This document shows, one piece after another, positions 19,001 through 29,431 of a stretch of DNA of 64,000 nucleotides. Position numbers and translations under genes: made by a program. This stretch comes from Chytriomyces cf. hyalinus JEL632 (lineage: Eukaryota; Chytridiomycota; Chytridiomycetes; Chytridiales; Chytriomycetaceae), in NCBI GenBank assembly GCA_025435555.1, contig JAIWWG010000074.1, positions 62,001 through 126,000 on the forward strand. Reading direction: 5' to 3'. The stretch's first letter is position 1. The number at the start of each line of letters is the position of its first letter. Below the pieces are notes generated by a model. It did not search any database. It was not told the origin of the DNA and saw nothing but the letters and a program-made list of their open reading frames with translations.

Positions 19001-19761
19001 GGGCTGAAAACACCACAAAACAATGGTTCCAACTGTAGAAGTGTTTGGTTGGAACGGTAACAGTGGCACATGTGAAATAAACGTTTGCTGTAATGGTCAG
19101 TATTGAGAAACTAAATTTCACACTCTCCCAGTTTGCGACGTCATTCTAATTGCTTCTTTACACATGCTGAGTAGAAGGTGCAAACCGCGTCCAAGTTTTC
19201 TCTTTGCTTGGTTATTGAATCAAAAATTTCGGAAAGGCGCGTTCTCTCGCATGCGTCAAAATGTCAGGTCAGTCCACAGCAGACTGCGTTATTCATTTAT
19301 ATTTATACTCCTGCCAACAACGTACTGATGGCAACTGGTTTGAAGGTCGCTTTTCGGCAATGGATCCGACAAGACGTTTGTGCCAAGGACAACAACTGCC
19401 ACTGTTGCTTGTAAGCGCCCACCTTACTGAGTGCACTTTCATTTGATTTGTATGCATTCAAACATGTTGCTTTTTCAACAGCGCGTCTGCCTTTGGCACA
19501 GGCAAACTTTGGCATGAATGCGGACAATGGCAATGAGAACACGAAACAATCGAATCGCGCGCGCAATTTGGACAATGACAAGGAAAACACGAACAAAGAA
19601 AGCTGTCAAATCGTATCCCTCGTATCTTCTGACAAGGAACTGGATAGTCTTAGTTATCTCAGCATACAGCCGTTGCACTCAGCCGAAATGCCAGCCTGGA
19701 GCAGCTACTATGTGCAAATATTCCCACCGTTGGAGCGCCACTAGATCAATCAAGTTGGAAC
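19001..19761. other. Leader region of the MULE element, possible upstream exons
   Basis: Two ORF pieces look coding. One begins near 19256 and ends at a GTAAGC donor near 19411. The other begins after an acceptor (TTTTTCAACAG) near 19482 and reads QANFGMNADNGNENTKQSN and further Asn/Asp/Lys-rich sequence to 19744. They may be 5' exons of the protease gene, but I could not find a junction that keeps the frame. A short hairpin (GGTTCCAAC...GTTGGAAC) lies near 19023. Confidence 0.35.
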
Positions 19762-21151
19762 ATGACACGCGTTGTTCAGCTACCATTTACCCTGGAATCT
19801 ACCGACTATGTACCAGTTAAAAGCTGCAGTTTTCTGTCAGACGGTGTGAAGCATATCTGGCTACTTCCCGAATCTTGGATTACGGCAGCAAGACGGAAGC
19901 TTACGAAAGGAACCAAAAAGCTCAAGATTCCAATGAGTGCAGGAGCACTTTTGTATCCAAAGCAGGGGAAACAAGAGTGCGTACTTCTTTTCAGTGATGC
20001 AGAGCTGAGCGGACAGCTTGAATACCACAGCTTGAGCAAAAAACGAAACAAGGCAATCGAAGCACTGAAATGGTTGGACAGCACCGCATCAAAGAGCCGT
20101 AAATCTACACACCTGAATATGAACAGAATGAGACTGCAAAATAAGGGACTGGTGGCATTCGGTGCAAGTATTATCGAAAACTGTGATGCCCTTGCGAATG
20201 TGAAGCAACAATTGAAGCTCTTGAAGCATGACACGCAAATGTTCGAAGATATAATGAGTGTTGTTGGGAATTCATGGTTGAACGACACAGCAATCAGTGC
20301 AGGATTTCAGTATTTGATCAAGTCGTGCAACTTAACCAATGTCGCAGAGGTCAAGTGAGTGGTTTTAAGGAGGTTTATCATAGTTTTCGACATTCAATAC
20401 TGTATTTGAACTTGTTTTAGAGGACCTGATGTTGAGGCAATGACGTGCGCCATTCAAAATGAGGCGGCTGTTGATAGCATCCCAATATTATCGACAGCAG
20501 GGAAGCAGTTCAATTGGGAAGAAGGAAAACTATTGGTTCCAACACATATAAATGGAAACCATTGGACTGCTGGTTTTGTGGATCTAAAATACAAAAGGAT
20601 TCTGTTTGGCAACCCGATGAAGACAAGTCCTTCAGTGAAATTGCCTGAAAACTGGATACAAGCTGTAGACAAAATTGCGCAACAAATGGGATGTCCATTT
20701 AGTATCGCTGCTTTTCAGTGAGTCACCTTGATTTGCTTCTTCTTTGGTGTTGTCTTTGAACTGTTTCTGTCACAGCACTTTTAGTTTCCACAATTTCCCA
20801 CATCAGAGAGATGGCTACAACTGTGGACCATGTGTTGTCATTGCGCTTGAAGAAATGGCTTTGTTTGGTTGTGTGAAGCATACAGCTGAGGACTCGGAGG
20901 CTGTTCGGATTGCGTTACTGCAAGTTCTCCTTCAAAAGAACTGCAGCGATGCTACCAGTGACTGCAACGATGCTACCAGTGGACAAACGCCTAAATCCAA
21001 GAAGCAAGAAACAAGCACAGGTGCAGAAGAAAGCAGCTATGATGTTCCAGTGGTGTCCACAAGAAACACACCGTTTCAACCGTTTCGACCACCAACACCT
21101 TATCCATTGTCTCCAGGTGAACACAGTAGTTTGAAGGAATCGCATATTTGA
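19762..21151 (+). CDS. Ulp1/SENP-like cysteine protease (C48), transposon-encoded
   Basis: Three exons (19762-20354, about 20420-20718, about 20777-21151) with clean GT-AG junctions. The protein opens MTRVVQLPFTLESTDYVPVK. A C48 peptidase domain follows: NSWLNDTAISAGFQYLI (the substrate-binding WLND motif), NGNHWTAGFVDL (catalytic His), RILFGNPMK (the position that is Asp in most Ulp1 enzymes is Asn here), and FPHQRDGYNCGPCVVIALEE (Gln of the oxyanion hole, catalytic Cys). It ends in a Ser/Pro-rich tail. The gene sits 32 bp upstream of a MULE transposase on the same strand. Ulp1-like genes travelling with Mutator-like elements are known in plants (Kaonashi) and elsewhere; a role in removing SUMO or in transposition is inferred. 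The N-terminus may be longer. Confidence 0.75.
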
Positions 21152-21183
21152 CCACTCATTAACAGAATCATCGAAACACAGCA

Positions 21184-23937
21184 ATGCTACCAACATTCTT
21201 CAGTAGTCTGAATGAAGATGCAATCAGTACTCCATCAACTGAGGCTGGCGAATTCCGTGCAACTCAGCAAACTCCCAGCAAACCTGGTACAAGTGTCAAA
21301 ATTGATGATCTACCTTTCTCCAACGCTGGAAATGGATTCAATACTGCATCGGAGGACCCTATTGATTGGATTGTCAACTTTAAATCGCAAGACTACCAAG
21401 AATATACAACAACATTTTGTGAACTGTTCTTGGTTGAGTTTGGAATGCCAATGAAGGTCTACGGAAAGGATAAAAACAGCCGAGGTAATACATCATGTGC
21501 ATTTAAAACACCAGTAATGATGACCCCATCCTTTTCCCTTTGTAGTTCGATTAAGCTGCCACAAGGCTGGTGATCGAAAATCTAAGCACACCTATGATCT
21601 CAGCAAAAGTCGACTGTCTTCCTCAAAACTTTGTGGCTGCAAGTTCATCTTTACGGCGTCAAAACCTCAATCCAACGGTTACTGGAAAATAACAGAACCA
21701 TCAGCCACAACATTACGGGCAGTTATGGCCACAGAGTCAAAAGGGCATAACCACACCATTGAACGTATGCAATGGACTGCTCGATACGGAATTTCGCGTG
21801 GAATTGATGAAAAACACGTGCCAGTGATTGAAGCGTTGGCAAAAACACACAAACCAGCTGCCATTAGACAGATTGTTGCATCCATTGAAAAGCACGATGC
21901 TGTTAAACAGGGTGTTGCACCTCCAAGATTATCCCCCTACGTGGACTTTGCAAACTTTGTGGCAAAAGTGCGTCAAGCTGACAACCCGGGTAGCGCAGAT
22001 GAGTTAGGAGTTACTCGCGGCCTGGAATATCTCGATTCTTGTGGGTACCACTACCGCGTGAAACTGAATTGCCATCAGCAAATAACTGCACTGTTGTGGT
22101 GCACTACTGCCCAAATAGAGACATTCAAAAAGTACCATGATGTGGCATGGTTTGACCTGACTCAAGGAGCTGTTAAGAACGTGAAATCAATGACAATGCT
22201 GATTAGAACAAACGAAAATCGAGGAGAGCCTGTTCTCCATGGGATCTGTGTTCACGAAACTACCGAAACATTTGACTGGGTGTTTTCCAACTGCAAATTC
22301 CTTTTCGGCATGCTCCCAGATGTGTTGTTGACGGATGAGGATCCTGCTATTGATTCTGTGATGGACTCAGATTGTTTCAAGGACCAAATCCGGCACATGT
22401 ACTGCATGTACCATCTTGGCATTGTCAATTGGCCGAAGCGATTGAAATCACGACTTGGCCAAGGCTACGTACAAGCAATTCAAATCTTATGGCTGGCGCA
22501 CAGTTCGGCTACTGAGCAGGCTTTCCAATACGAATGGGACAGACTCCTTCAACACATTGATTCTTTGACACTCAATACTTCTAATCGTGATCATGCTCTG
22601 CATTACCTTGGTCGCCTGTTTGGATCACGTGAAAAGTGGGCTTGCCCTTACTGTGCACAAGTCTTCACAATGGGATCCCAATCAACAGGCACTGCAGAAA
22701 AATACCAGCACCTACTGAAAGCAGGCTCAGGGGGTGCTCTGACGCTGGAAGATCACATAAAGAAAATTGAACAGCTGCGGGAAAGTTACAAAGACAAGTG
22801 CGCATTTTCAGCAGAACAAATTGCGCGAAGTTGCTCTGCGGCAGAAGTCAATCTATTGACATCTCCCTTTTCACCGTGCATTGCTGTTTTGAAAAATTAC
22901 TCTAGGTAAGAAGGCTTTCAAACTCGATTCTTTATAATTAATTCCTTCACTTTACCAGTGACTGGTGCTTGAATGAAACCAAGGCAAAAATGGTTCAAGC
23001 TACTATGATGGTGGTGGAGGAAGTTTGCGCAGAGAGTATTTTGGACATTGTTGTTGACCACCACACAGAACCAGCAGAAGACGGCTTGGAAGAGTTTGGA
23101 AATGGCGTCTCGGGAAATGGCTTCTTGTCAAGCTATCATAGATGCGCTGCATTGTCTGAAGCAGGAATCAATCGGCACACCAATCGAATTCTGTCAACCC
23201 AATCGCTGTTGGGATCTATTGGCGTCGAAAATGTGCGGTCCATTTACCACGTGACATGGAAAGCACGGACGAATTCTGCTGGTCAATATGTGATACTTCT
23301 TAAAAACGGGACATCCATTTGCTCTGACCTGTCGCAATTTTCTTGCGGTATTCTCTGTGAACATTTTTGGGCAGTTCAACTCCAAAAGTTTACCGAAGCA
23401 TTATTCTGCATTGACCTGGTGAACCCAAGGCTTCTGAAGGAAGAATATTTCAACAATGCACCTCTATCGCAGTGGGTTGGAATTTCCCGCCAACCAAAAT
23501 TGGAATGGATGCCACCGACATCACACGGCCCTGAGTTACTTATGCTTCCTTTGCATCGCGCGTTGAATCATTGTACACCTGCCCCCCCTTCAACAATATC
23601 CAAAGCTGAAAAGGATTCCAGGATCCATCATGCGAATACAATGGCAACAGTGAACAAGATTTATGAACTGGCCAGCAAAAAAGGAGACGAATTCAAGAAA
23701 GAAATGAATTCAACACTGAACAATCTTTTGAATCAGTTTATTGGAATTCGCGACATCCAAGAGCCACCTTCGACGGTTGGAAAAGGTCGACCTTCAACAA
23801 AACGCAAACGATCATCAACTGAACCAAAAAAAAACCCCGCCAGCAAGAAATCTGCAAAAAAATCCACCAATCCGCCATCATCCGATAGCGCTGCCTTTTC
23901 TTCACCATCGACATCTTCAGGAGCTTCTTCAAAATGA
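21184..23937 (+). CDS. MULE-type DDE transposase with FAR1-like and SWIM zinc fingers
   Basis: Three exons: 21184-21484, about 21547-22903, about 22960-23937. An N-terminal DNA-binding part resembles the FAR1/WRKY-GCM1 zinc finger (VRLSCHKAG, KLCGCKFIF, then SKGHNHTIERM). The MULE catalytic domain follows: VAWFDLTQGAVKN (first Asp), GMLPDVLLTDEDPAI (second Asp), a helix with MYCMYHLGIVNWPKRLKSRL (C/H motif), and ATEQAFQYEWDRLL (likely Glu). A SWIM finger (FSCGILCEHFWAVQ) lies in exon 3. The tail is Lys/Ser-rich with a nuclear localisation-like stretch (GRPSTKRKRSST). Frames are open throughout, so the gene looks intact. It stops about 100 bp before the tRNA palindrome. Confidence 0.85.
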
Positions 23938-24037
23938 CCGACCTTTGTTAAATAAACGTGCTTCTCTTGCTGAATTTTTGATTCAAAAAGGTCTTGTAAT
24001 TTCCATGCACAAAAACTTCCAAAAAAACAGACAGATC

Positions 24038-24194
24038 GATGTTGGGTCTCAGTGACAGCAGCGATAGTGCTTGTAATGGCGCATAGATGTACGACAGCTC
24101 TTTGGGGATGACTGGACAGAGGCAAGTCATCAAGGGTCATCAATTTCACAATATTGAGTATGGATTCTGTATGTATTAAAAAATGGAAGAATCG
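24038..24194. repeat. Left arm of the tRNA-Gly palindrome, outer part
   Basis: This is the reverse complement of about 30612-30767, nearly base for base. It continues at 29760 beyond the inserted LTR element. It carries the 5' flank of the tRNA-Gly gene, ending in AATCG, which became the target-site duplication. Confidence 0.93.
24190..24194. repeat. Target-site duplication AATCG (left)
   Basis: AATCG directly before the LTR starting TGATAGGG; the same five bases follow the other LTR at 29760-29764. The uninterrupted sister arm has this pentamer once (30612-30616, complement). Confidence 0.92.
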
Positions 24195-24522
24195 TGATAG
24201 GGAATTGACCAAGAGCTGCGGCGTGGCTACGTGATCAATTAAGGAGTTTGGATTGAGTTGGAGAGTGCTAAGAACAGAGAGAAGATTGAGAGGAGACTGA
24301 TCTTTATTGAAGTGATAACGTGCGCTTTAAATAGCGTTACTGAATAAAGAGGAAAGAAACGATTGGTGATGAGGCGTTGTGGAGGTGATGTCATTGTGTA
24401 CAGTCAAGAAACGATTGGTGATGAGGCATTGTGGAGGTGATGTCATTGTGTACGGTCAAGAAAAAGAGTGTCCATTGTTCTCAATTAGAGACGCGTGACG
24501 GAATCGAGTTGATTACGTAACA
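24195..24522 (-). repeat. 3' LTR of the Ty3/gypsy element
   Basis: 328 bp, TGATAGGG...TAACA. It contains two tandem copies of a roughly 52-bp unit (about 24357-24460, beginning GAAACGATTGGTGATGAGG). The pol frame ends about 10 bp inside it. On the element strand it is preceded by the purine tract GGAGGCGGG (24523-24531). Confidence 0.95.
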
Positions 24523-27500
24523 CCCGCCTCCAAGAGCGTACGCGATGAAAAAGGCAGTGAACTGGGTGGAGGTTTATCTTGTTGGATTCGACGGAGTAAT
24601 TCTGGCGTAGCATTCAACCAACAGTTGAACACTGGATGATGATCCTTCCATTGCACAAGTACTTGTTGTTGACCTTCAAGAGTGCGGGAAGAAAGGACCT
24701 TGTCGATAGCCCGAACGGCAATAGACTGATGTTCAAGAGGATGCTTAGCGGCGTCAAAGAAGTAAGGTTTGAGTTTTTCAGGATGGAAGACAGGGTGAAT
24801 TCCCCAATCTTGTGGTAAGTCAAGCTTGCATGACGGGGCTGTTCCGACTAGTTCGATGATTCGGTAAGGTCCGGAGTATTGTTCTGAAAGTTTGTTGGTT
24901 TGGCGGTAACGAAGGTTGGGAGGTTTGAATTCCTTGGCGGATATAAGAACGAGGTCTCCGACTTGGAATGGTGAACGAAGGCGTTTTCGGTTTGCAATTG
25001 CAGCGTACTTGTCTTGTGAATCGCGAATTCGATCCTTGACGACTTGGTACTCAGCCCGAACGTCCTTGATGGTTAACGGGGCAGAGAAGGGTATGTCAAT
25101 ATTGATCATAGAGCGAGGATGTCGTCCGTATTCGAGGTAGAAAGGTGTGTAGCCAGTACTTGAGTTGACAGTGTCGTTGATACCAAACTCAATCTTGGGC
25201 AAATGCTCGTCCCAGTCGTCTTGGTAAGGGGCGACAAAATGTCGGAGGGCTTGGAGGACCCAGTCGTTTTTTTGTTCAGTTTGGCCGTCAGTTTGTGGAT
25301 GCGAGGAGGTAGAGATGGTGAGCTTTATCTTGAGGGAGTTGCAGAGTTCTTGCCAGAAGTTGGAGGTGAACTTGACGTCGCGGTCAGAGATGAAGTGGAC
25401 TGGAATGCCGTGGTGAGGGAAGATGTGTAACTCAAACAGGTTGGCAATGTCGCGTGCAGTAGAGGTGGTGTGGCATGGGATGAGTCTTGTGCGTTTAGTT
25501 CCAGAGTCGACGACTACCATAAGAGAATCGTATCCAGACTTGGTGAGTGGGAGCTTGGTCATGAAGTCCATTGAGCAGGTGTGCCATGGATAAGGTGGGA
25601 CATCGTGAGGCTGGAGGAGTCCGTATGGAGCGTGACAAGCTACCTTGAGGCGTTGGCAGTTGTCACAGTTTTGGCAAAGGCGCTGGACGTCGCTGTGAAG
25701 CTTGGGCCAGTGGAAGTAGCGAGTGAGTCGTTCTGAGGTACGTTCCCAGTTGTTGTGGATGGCTGGACCGTAAGAGTGAGCTTTTTCAAGAAGTGAGTGA
25801 CGGAGAGGGGCTGGGACGTAGAGACGGGCGTGAGTCTTGTCAACGTAGTGGAGGAGTCCATCACGTAGGTGGTAACGTGCTATCTGAGAGACTAGGTGCT
25901 TGGGAGCTTTGGATGGGTCGTTATCGAATGTGTCTGGATTCAGTGGATCAACAAGGTGTGGTGCGATTTCTAGGAACTGAGGGTCGGTAGTGTTCATGTC
26001 CTTGATGTCGGCCGTGAGGTCATCAGTGATTGTTAAGGAGGTTGTATTGAGGAGAAGGTATGATTCTGGTACTTGGAGGATGGTGTGGACAGAGTTCTTG
26101 TAGGTGTTGACTTGAACAGATGCATCTGTAGCGAAGCGGCGCCTTGACAGTGCGTCAGCAATGGTATTCCACTCCCCCGGTGTCCACTGAATCTGGAAAT
26201 CGTAGGCGAGAAGGTCAGCGAGCCAACGGTGATGGACGGGGCGGAGCTTGGGTTGCGTGAGAATGTGGCGGAGGGACTGGTGGTCTGTGAAGGCGAGGAC
26301 GTTGTTTCCGAGGAGGTACTGACGGTAGTATCTGAGACATTCGACGAGGGCGAGGATTTCACCCATGTAGGGATGATAACGAGTTTCTTCTGGCTTGAGT
26401 TTGCGGGAGTAGTAGGCGATGGGCTGATCGATGCCATTGGAGTCAGGCTGAGCAATGTATCCCCCAACAGCGCGGGCGGACCAGTCAGTGTACAGGTGGA
26501 CAGGAAGTTCTGGATTGAAGATGGCGAGCATGGCTGGGGATGAGAGGAGGGTCTTGATTTCGCGGAAGTGATGACGTGCTGTGTCATTCCATTTGTCGGT
26601 AAAGGAGGTTGTCTTGTGGTCTCGTAGGAGGTCAGAGAGAGGCGCGACAAGTGAGGCGTGACTTTTGATGAAGCGATGGACAGTATTGGCAAGGCCAAGG
26701 AAGGAGCGGAGTTCTGAGAAAGAGGTAGGTTCCTCAAAATCTCTGATGGACTGAGTTCTGGAAGGAAGGACAGAGACTGATCCTCTATTGATTTGATAAC
26801 CGAGATATTCGAGTTGTGTCTGGAAGAAGGAACACTTGGAGAGGCGTAGGTGGAGTTTGTGGTTTTGGAGTCGCTGGAGTACCATGTCGACATGGCGGAG
26901 ATGGTCTTGTTCATTGTCAGAGAAGATGAGGATGTCGTCAATGTAGACTATGACAAAGACGTCAATGAAGTCTTGGAAGATTGTGCTGAGTGTGGTCTGG
27001 AAAACACCTGGAGCGTTGGCGAGGCCAAAGGGCATAACAACCCATTCGTAGTGGCCGTATTTAGTGCGGAAGGCAGTTTTGGGGATGTCAGATTCTACAA
27101 TCCTGATTTGATGGAAACCGGACTTGCAGTCGGCTTTGGTAAAGAATTTGGCCTTGGAGAGGCGGTCGAGGGATTCTAGGATGTTGGGAAGGGCGGCGCG
27201 GTTCTTGACGGTCAGTCTGTTGATGGCGTGGTAGTCAAATACAAGGCGGAGTTTGTCTTTCTGTTTGACAAAGAAGACAGGAGCGCCAAAGGGCGAGGTG
27301 GAAGGTCTGATGCAGTGATGCTTGAGGAGGTAGGTAAGTTCTTCTTGAAGAGCCTTCAGTTCTGGAGCGCTCATGGGATAGATGGGTCGGTAGGGAGGTT
27401 CAGCACTTGCTGTTGGATCGAGGTCAATTTTCATGTCAGTAGGTCGGGACGGAGGAAGGCCTTCAAAAGGCGCGAAGACATCTGGGTACTTGGAGACCAG

Positions 27501-28733
27501 TTCTTGGACGTTAGGAGGGAGGGACTTGCGGACAGCTTCATCTTTTTCGTCGATCTCGGCTGAGGTAGTGGTGGTTGATACTTCTTGTTCTTCAGGTATT
27601 ATGGCACCAAGGAAGTCATCAGGCTGTAGGGTTTCAAGGAGGTTCAGAAATTGGTTGGCAGTAAGGATCTCCGGCGTGGAGCGTGGGGAGCGGCATTTCC
27701 AGCTGTGTGGACCAATGCGGACTTGGTTTGTCGGCCAGTCGATAGAGGGATTGTGGGCGTCAAGCCAGTCCTTTCCGAGGATCAGGTCATACGCGAGTTC
27801 AGGAACGGTAGTGAAAGAGCGAGAGTCGCTAAAGGTAGTGTCATTTATTTTCAGTTTAAGGGTTTTGGTACGCTGGCCCTTAACTATGGATCCATCAGCT
27901 AGCTTGATCTTGCAGGCCTGAGGAATGAGAGATTTATCTTGGAGGAACGGTAGGTTGGAACGGATGAAACTGGGGTTGGCACCAGAGTCAATGAGGATGG
28001 AAACATGATGATCGTTGATGGTTCCTTGGCAGATGAGGAGGCCAGGAGTGTCAGAATATGGGGCATAGTGTTCAGACTTGACGTGGTACAGGGGGCGCTT
28101 GGGACGTGGGAATTGGACAGGAAAAACAGGGACGGTAACGGCAGTTAGATTGTCAGGTGGATTATCAAAGGGCAAGGCGGAGAAACGATTAGAGTTCGTG
28201 ATCGCTATCTTCTTCTTCATCTTGGGCTTGAGTTGCGGCATTGTTAATTCTGGAAGTGGATGGCTTGGCGGAGAGCTGGGCTTGACGGGCACGGAGCTTG
28301 GGGCAGTGGTCGGTGTCGTGGTCCTTGGCTTGGCAGTAGACGCACCAACCTCTGGAGCGGAAGTGGGCTTTCTGTTCTGGGGTGAGACGTGGGTAGGGAG
28401 ATGTTTGCTGAGTGTTTCCAAGGTCCATAGGGTCGGATGAGTCCGGGATGGAGTTCTTGAGTGTATGGCCTTGGGCTGGTCGAAAGGACTGTGTGCGTGT
28501 GGTGGAGGAAGTTGCGGTATTTTTACAAGTGTCGGCGGCGGTACGTTTATTGTGGCGGTAGGTGAGATCATCAAGTTTCTCAGCTTCATACTGAAGGTGG
28601 TCAAGATTGTCTTCAATAGCAAAAATGGCAGGATTACTACGGATGTGGAACTTGAGACCTTGGAGGTATTTGACGCAGAGATGCCTGGCTGGGTAATCGA
28701 TTCCTGAGGCGGCAATGGCAGAGACAAGTTCAT
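24513..28733 (-). CDS. Ty3/gypsy pol polyprotein
   Basis: The open frame spans these bounds; the true product starts somewhere in the overlap with gag. Domains in order: aspartic protease (LIDSGANPSFI), reverse transcriptase (YIDDILIFSDN), RNase H (LYTDWSARAVGGYIAQ), integrase with an HHCC zinc finger (HSYGPAIHNN ... CQNCDNCQR) and DDE core (HFISDRDVKFTSNFW), then a C-terminal chromodomain-like segment (VLVQWKDHHPVFNCW). It lies in the +1 frame relative to gag, the arrangement for which Ty3 uses programmed frameshifting. Both long frames are uninterrupted. Confidence 0.93.
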   Translation of the reverse strand: MNLSLPLPPQESITQPGISASNTSKVSSSTSVVILPFLLLKTILTTFSMKLRNLMISPTATINVPPPTLVKIPQLPPPHAHSPFDQPKAIHSRTPSRTHPTLWTLETLSKHLPTHVSPQNRKPTSAPEVGASTAKPRTTTPTTAPSSVPVKPSSPPSHPLPELTMPQLKPKMKKKIAITNSNRFSALPFDNPPDNLTAVTVPVFPVQFPRPKRPLYHVKSEHYAPYSDTPGLLICQGTINDHHVSILIDSGANPSFIRSNLPFLQDKSLIPQACKIKLADGSIVKGQRTKTLKLKINDTTFSDSRSFTTVPELAYDLILGKDWLDAHNPSIDWPTNQVRIGPHSWKCRSPRSTPEILTANQFLNLLETLQPDDFLGAIIPEEQEVSTTTTSAEIDEKDEAVRKSLPPNVQELVSKYPDVFAPFEGLPPSRPTDMKIDLDPTASAEPPYRPIYPMSAPELKALQEELTYLLKHHCIRPSTSPFGAPVFFVKQKDKLRLVFDYHAINRLTVKNRAALPNILESLDRLSKAKFFTKADCKSGFHQIRIVESDIPKTAFRTKYGHYEWVVMPFGLANAPGVFQTTLSTIFQDFIDVFVIVYIDDILIFSDNEQDHLRHVDMVLQRLQNHKLHLRLSKCSFFQTQLEYLGYQINRGSVSVLPSRTQSIRDFEEPTSFSELRSFLGLANTVHRFIKSHASLVAPLSDLLRDHKTTSFTDKWNDTARHHFREIKTLLSSPAMLAIFNPELPVHLYTDWSARAVGGYIAQPDSNGIDQPIAYYSRKLKPEETRYHPYMGEILALVECLRYYRQYLLGNNVLAFTDHQSLRHILTQPKLRPVHHRWLADLLAYDFQIQWTPGEWNTIADALSRRRFATDASVQVNTYKNSVHTILQVPESYLLLNTTSLTITDDLTADIKDMNTTDPQFLEIAPHLVDPLNPDTFDNDPSKAPKHLVSQIARYHLRDGLLHYVDKTHARLYVPAPLRHSLLEKAHSYGPAIHNNWERTSERLTRYFHWPKLHSDVQRLCQNCDNCQRLKVACHAPYGLLQPHDVPPYPWHTCSMDFMTKLPLTKSGYDSLMVVVDSGTKRTRLIPCHTTSTARDIANLFELHIFPHHGIPVHFISDRDVKFTSNFWQELCNSLKIKLTISTSSHPQTDGQTEQKNDWVLQALRHFVAPYQDDWDEHLPKIEFGINDTVNSSTGYTPFYLEYGRHPRSMINIDIPFSAPLTIKDVRAEYQVVKDRIRDSQDKYAAIANRKRLRSPFQVGDLVLISAKEFKPPNLRYRQTNKLSEQYSGPYRIIELVGTAPSCKLDLPQDWGIHPVFHPEKLKPYFFDAAKHPLEHQSIAVRAIDKVLSSRTLEGQQQVLVQWKDHHPVFNCWLNATPELLRRIQQDKPPPSSLPFSSRTLLEAGVT

Positions 28734-29343
28734 TGAATTTGCAGGAGTAGGTTACTGCTGAGCTGGTTTGTTGGAGGTCCTCCATGGCTTTGATAGCTTG
28801 TTTCAAGCTCAGATGAGAACCGAAAGTTTTCTTGATCCAGGCGGCGTATTCGTTCCAGGACATATAGAATCGTTCTGTTTCGGACAGGCGGCGCCAGTAT
28901 ATGCGTGCGTTACTGCATAGGCCTTCGGAGACAAAATGTACGTATGTTGGTTGGTCTTGTTTAGTAATGTGGTCAGTAGATAGAGCAAAACCATGGAGTC
29001 TGCAGGTTGAGGATGAGCGATCGAGGTAATCGTCGAGGTAGTTTTGTATTTCATGGGCTGGCCTATTTCGATGGTTCCCAGAGAATTCGAGAGGTTTGAT
29101 TGATGGCATTCTGAAGATAGGTAGTCGACGTTGAGCTGGGACTGGGGCATTAGATTCGTCCAGGATGGCCTGGTTGATAGTTGGGGCTGGTACTGGTACT
29201 GGAGGGTTGAGAGGTTCGCGTTCACGTAGGGTAGTTACTTCAGCAAACAGTCTTTGGACAGCTTCAGTCAGTTGGGCCAACTGAGTTTCGTACTGCTGGA
29301 TGATGTGGTCTTGATTACGGTCATTTGGGGTTTCTGGGTTCAT
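28189..29343 (-). CDS. Ty3/gypsy gag
   Basis: Capsid-type protein from ATG 29343 (MNPETPNDRNQDH). The open frame extends further upstream without another ATG. A retrotransposon gag domain (YWRRLSETERFYMSWNEYA) is followed by a CCHC zinc knuckle near the C-terminus (CVYCQAKDHDTDHC, CX2CX4HX4C) and an acidic end. The 3' end overlaps the pol frame. Confidence 0.9.
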   Translation of the reverse strand: MNPETPNDRNQDHIIQQYETQLAQLTEAVQRLFAEVTTLREREPLNPPVPVPAPTINQAILDESNAPVPAQRRLPIFRMPSIKPLEFSGNHRNRPAHEIQNYLDDYLDRSSSTCRLHGFALSTDHITKQDQPTYVHFVSEGLCSNARIYWRRLSETERFYMSWNEYAAWIKKTFGSHLSLKQAIKAMEDLQQTSSAVTYSCKFNELVSAIAASGIDYPARHLCVKYLQGLKFHIRSNPAIFAIEDNLDHLQYEAEKLDDLTYRHNKRTAADTCKNTATSSTTRTQSFRPAQGHTLKNSIPDSSDPMDLGNTQQTSPYPRLTPEQKAHFRSRGWCVYCQAKDHDTDHCPKLRARQAQLSAKPSTSRINNAATQAQDEEEDSDHEL

Positions 29344-29417
29344 TATGGACGGCTGGAAGGCAAGTATTTCTTTGGGACTTAGACGGTTGGTTGGAGGTTT
29401 CTTGGATGGAGGGATTT

Positions 29418-29429
29418 CCGATGCTACCA
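29418..29429 (-). promoter_or_regulatory. Primer-binding site, likely initiator tRNA-Met
   Basis: Two bases inside the 5' LTR the element strand reads TGGTAGCATCGG. TGGTAGC is complementary to the GCUACCA 3' end usual for fungal initiator tRNA-Met. The remaining bases depend on the host tRNA, which is not in the window. Confidence 0.7.
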
Positions 29430-29431
29430 AT

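Larger units (their letters stand above)
19250..24037 (+). mobile_element. Mutator-like DNA transposon with Ulp1 and transposase genes
   Basis: The protease gene and the MULE transposase lie head to tail on the plus strand and together fill the space between SEC14-like gene 4 and the tRNA palindrome. I could not find convincing terminal inverted repeats or a target duplication. A 13-bp inverted match (TGAATCAAAAATT near 19216 and its complement near 23978) is too short to settle the ends. The boundaries given are therefore approximate. Confidence 0.6.

Noticed and set aside
19762-23937. KDZ-type (Kyakuja/Dileera/Zisupton) transposon
   Set aside because: KDZ elements can carry Ulp1 domains, but the transposase here has the MULE layout with FAR1-like and SWIM fingers and separate FDLT and TDED motifs.
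19216-23991. TGAATCAAAAATT and its complement as terminal inverted repeats of the MULE
   Set aside because: Thirteen AT-rich bases, not followed by further matching, with no target duplication; this can arise by chance.
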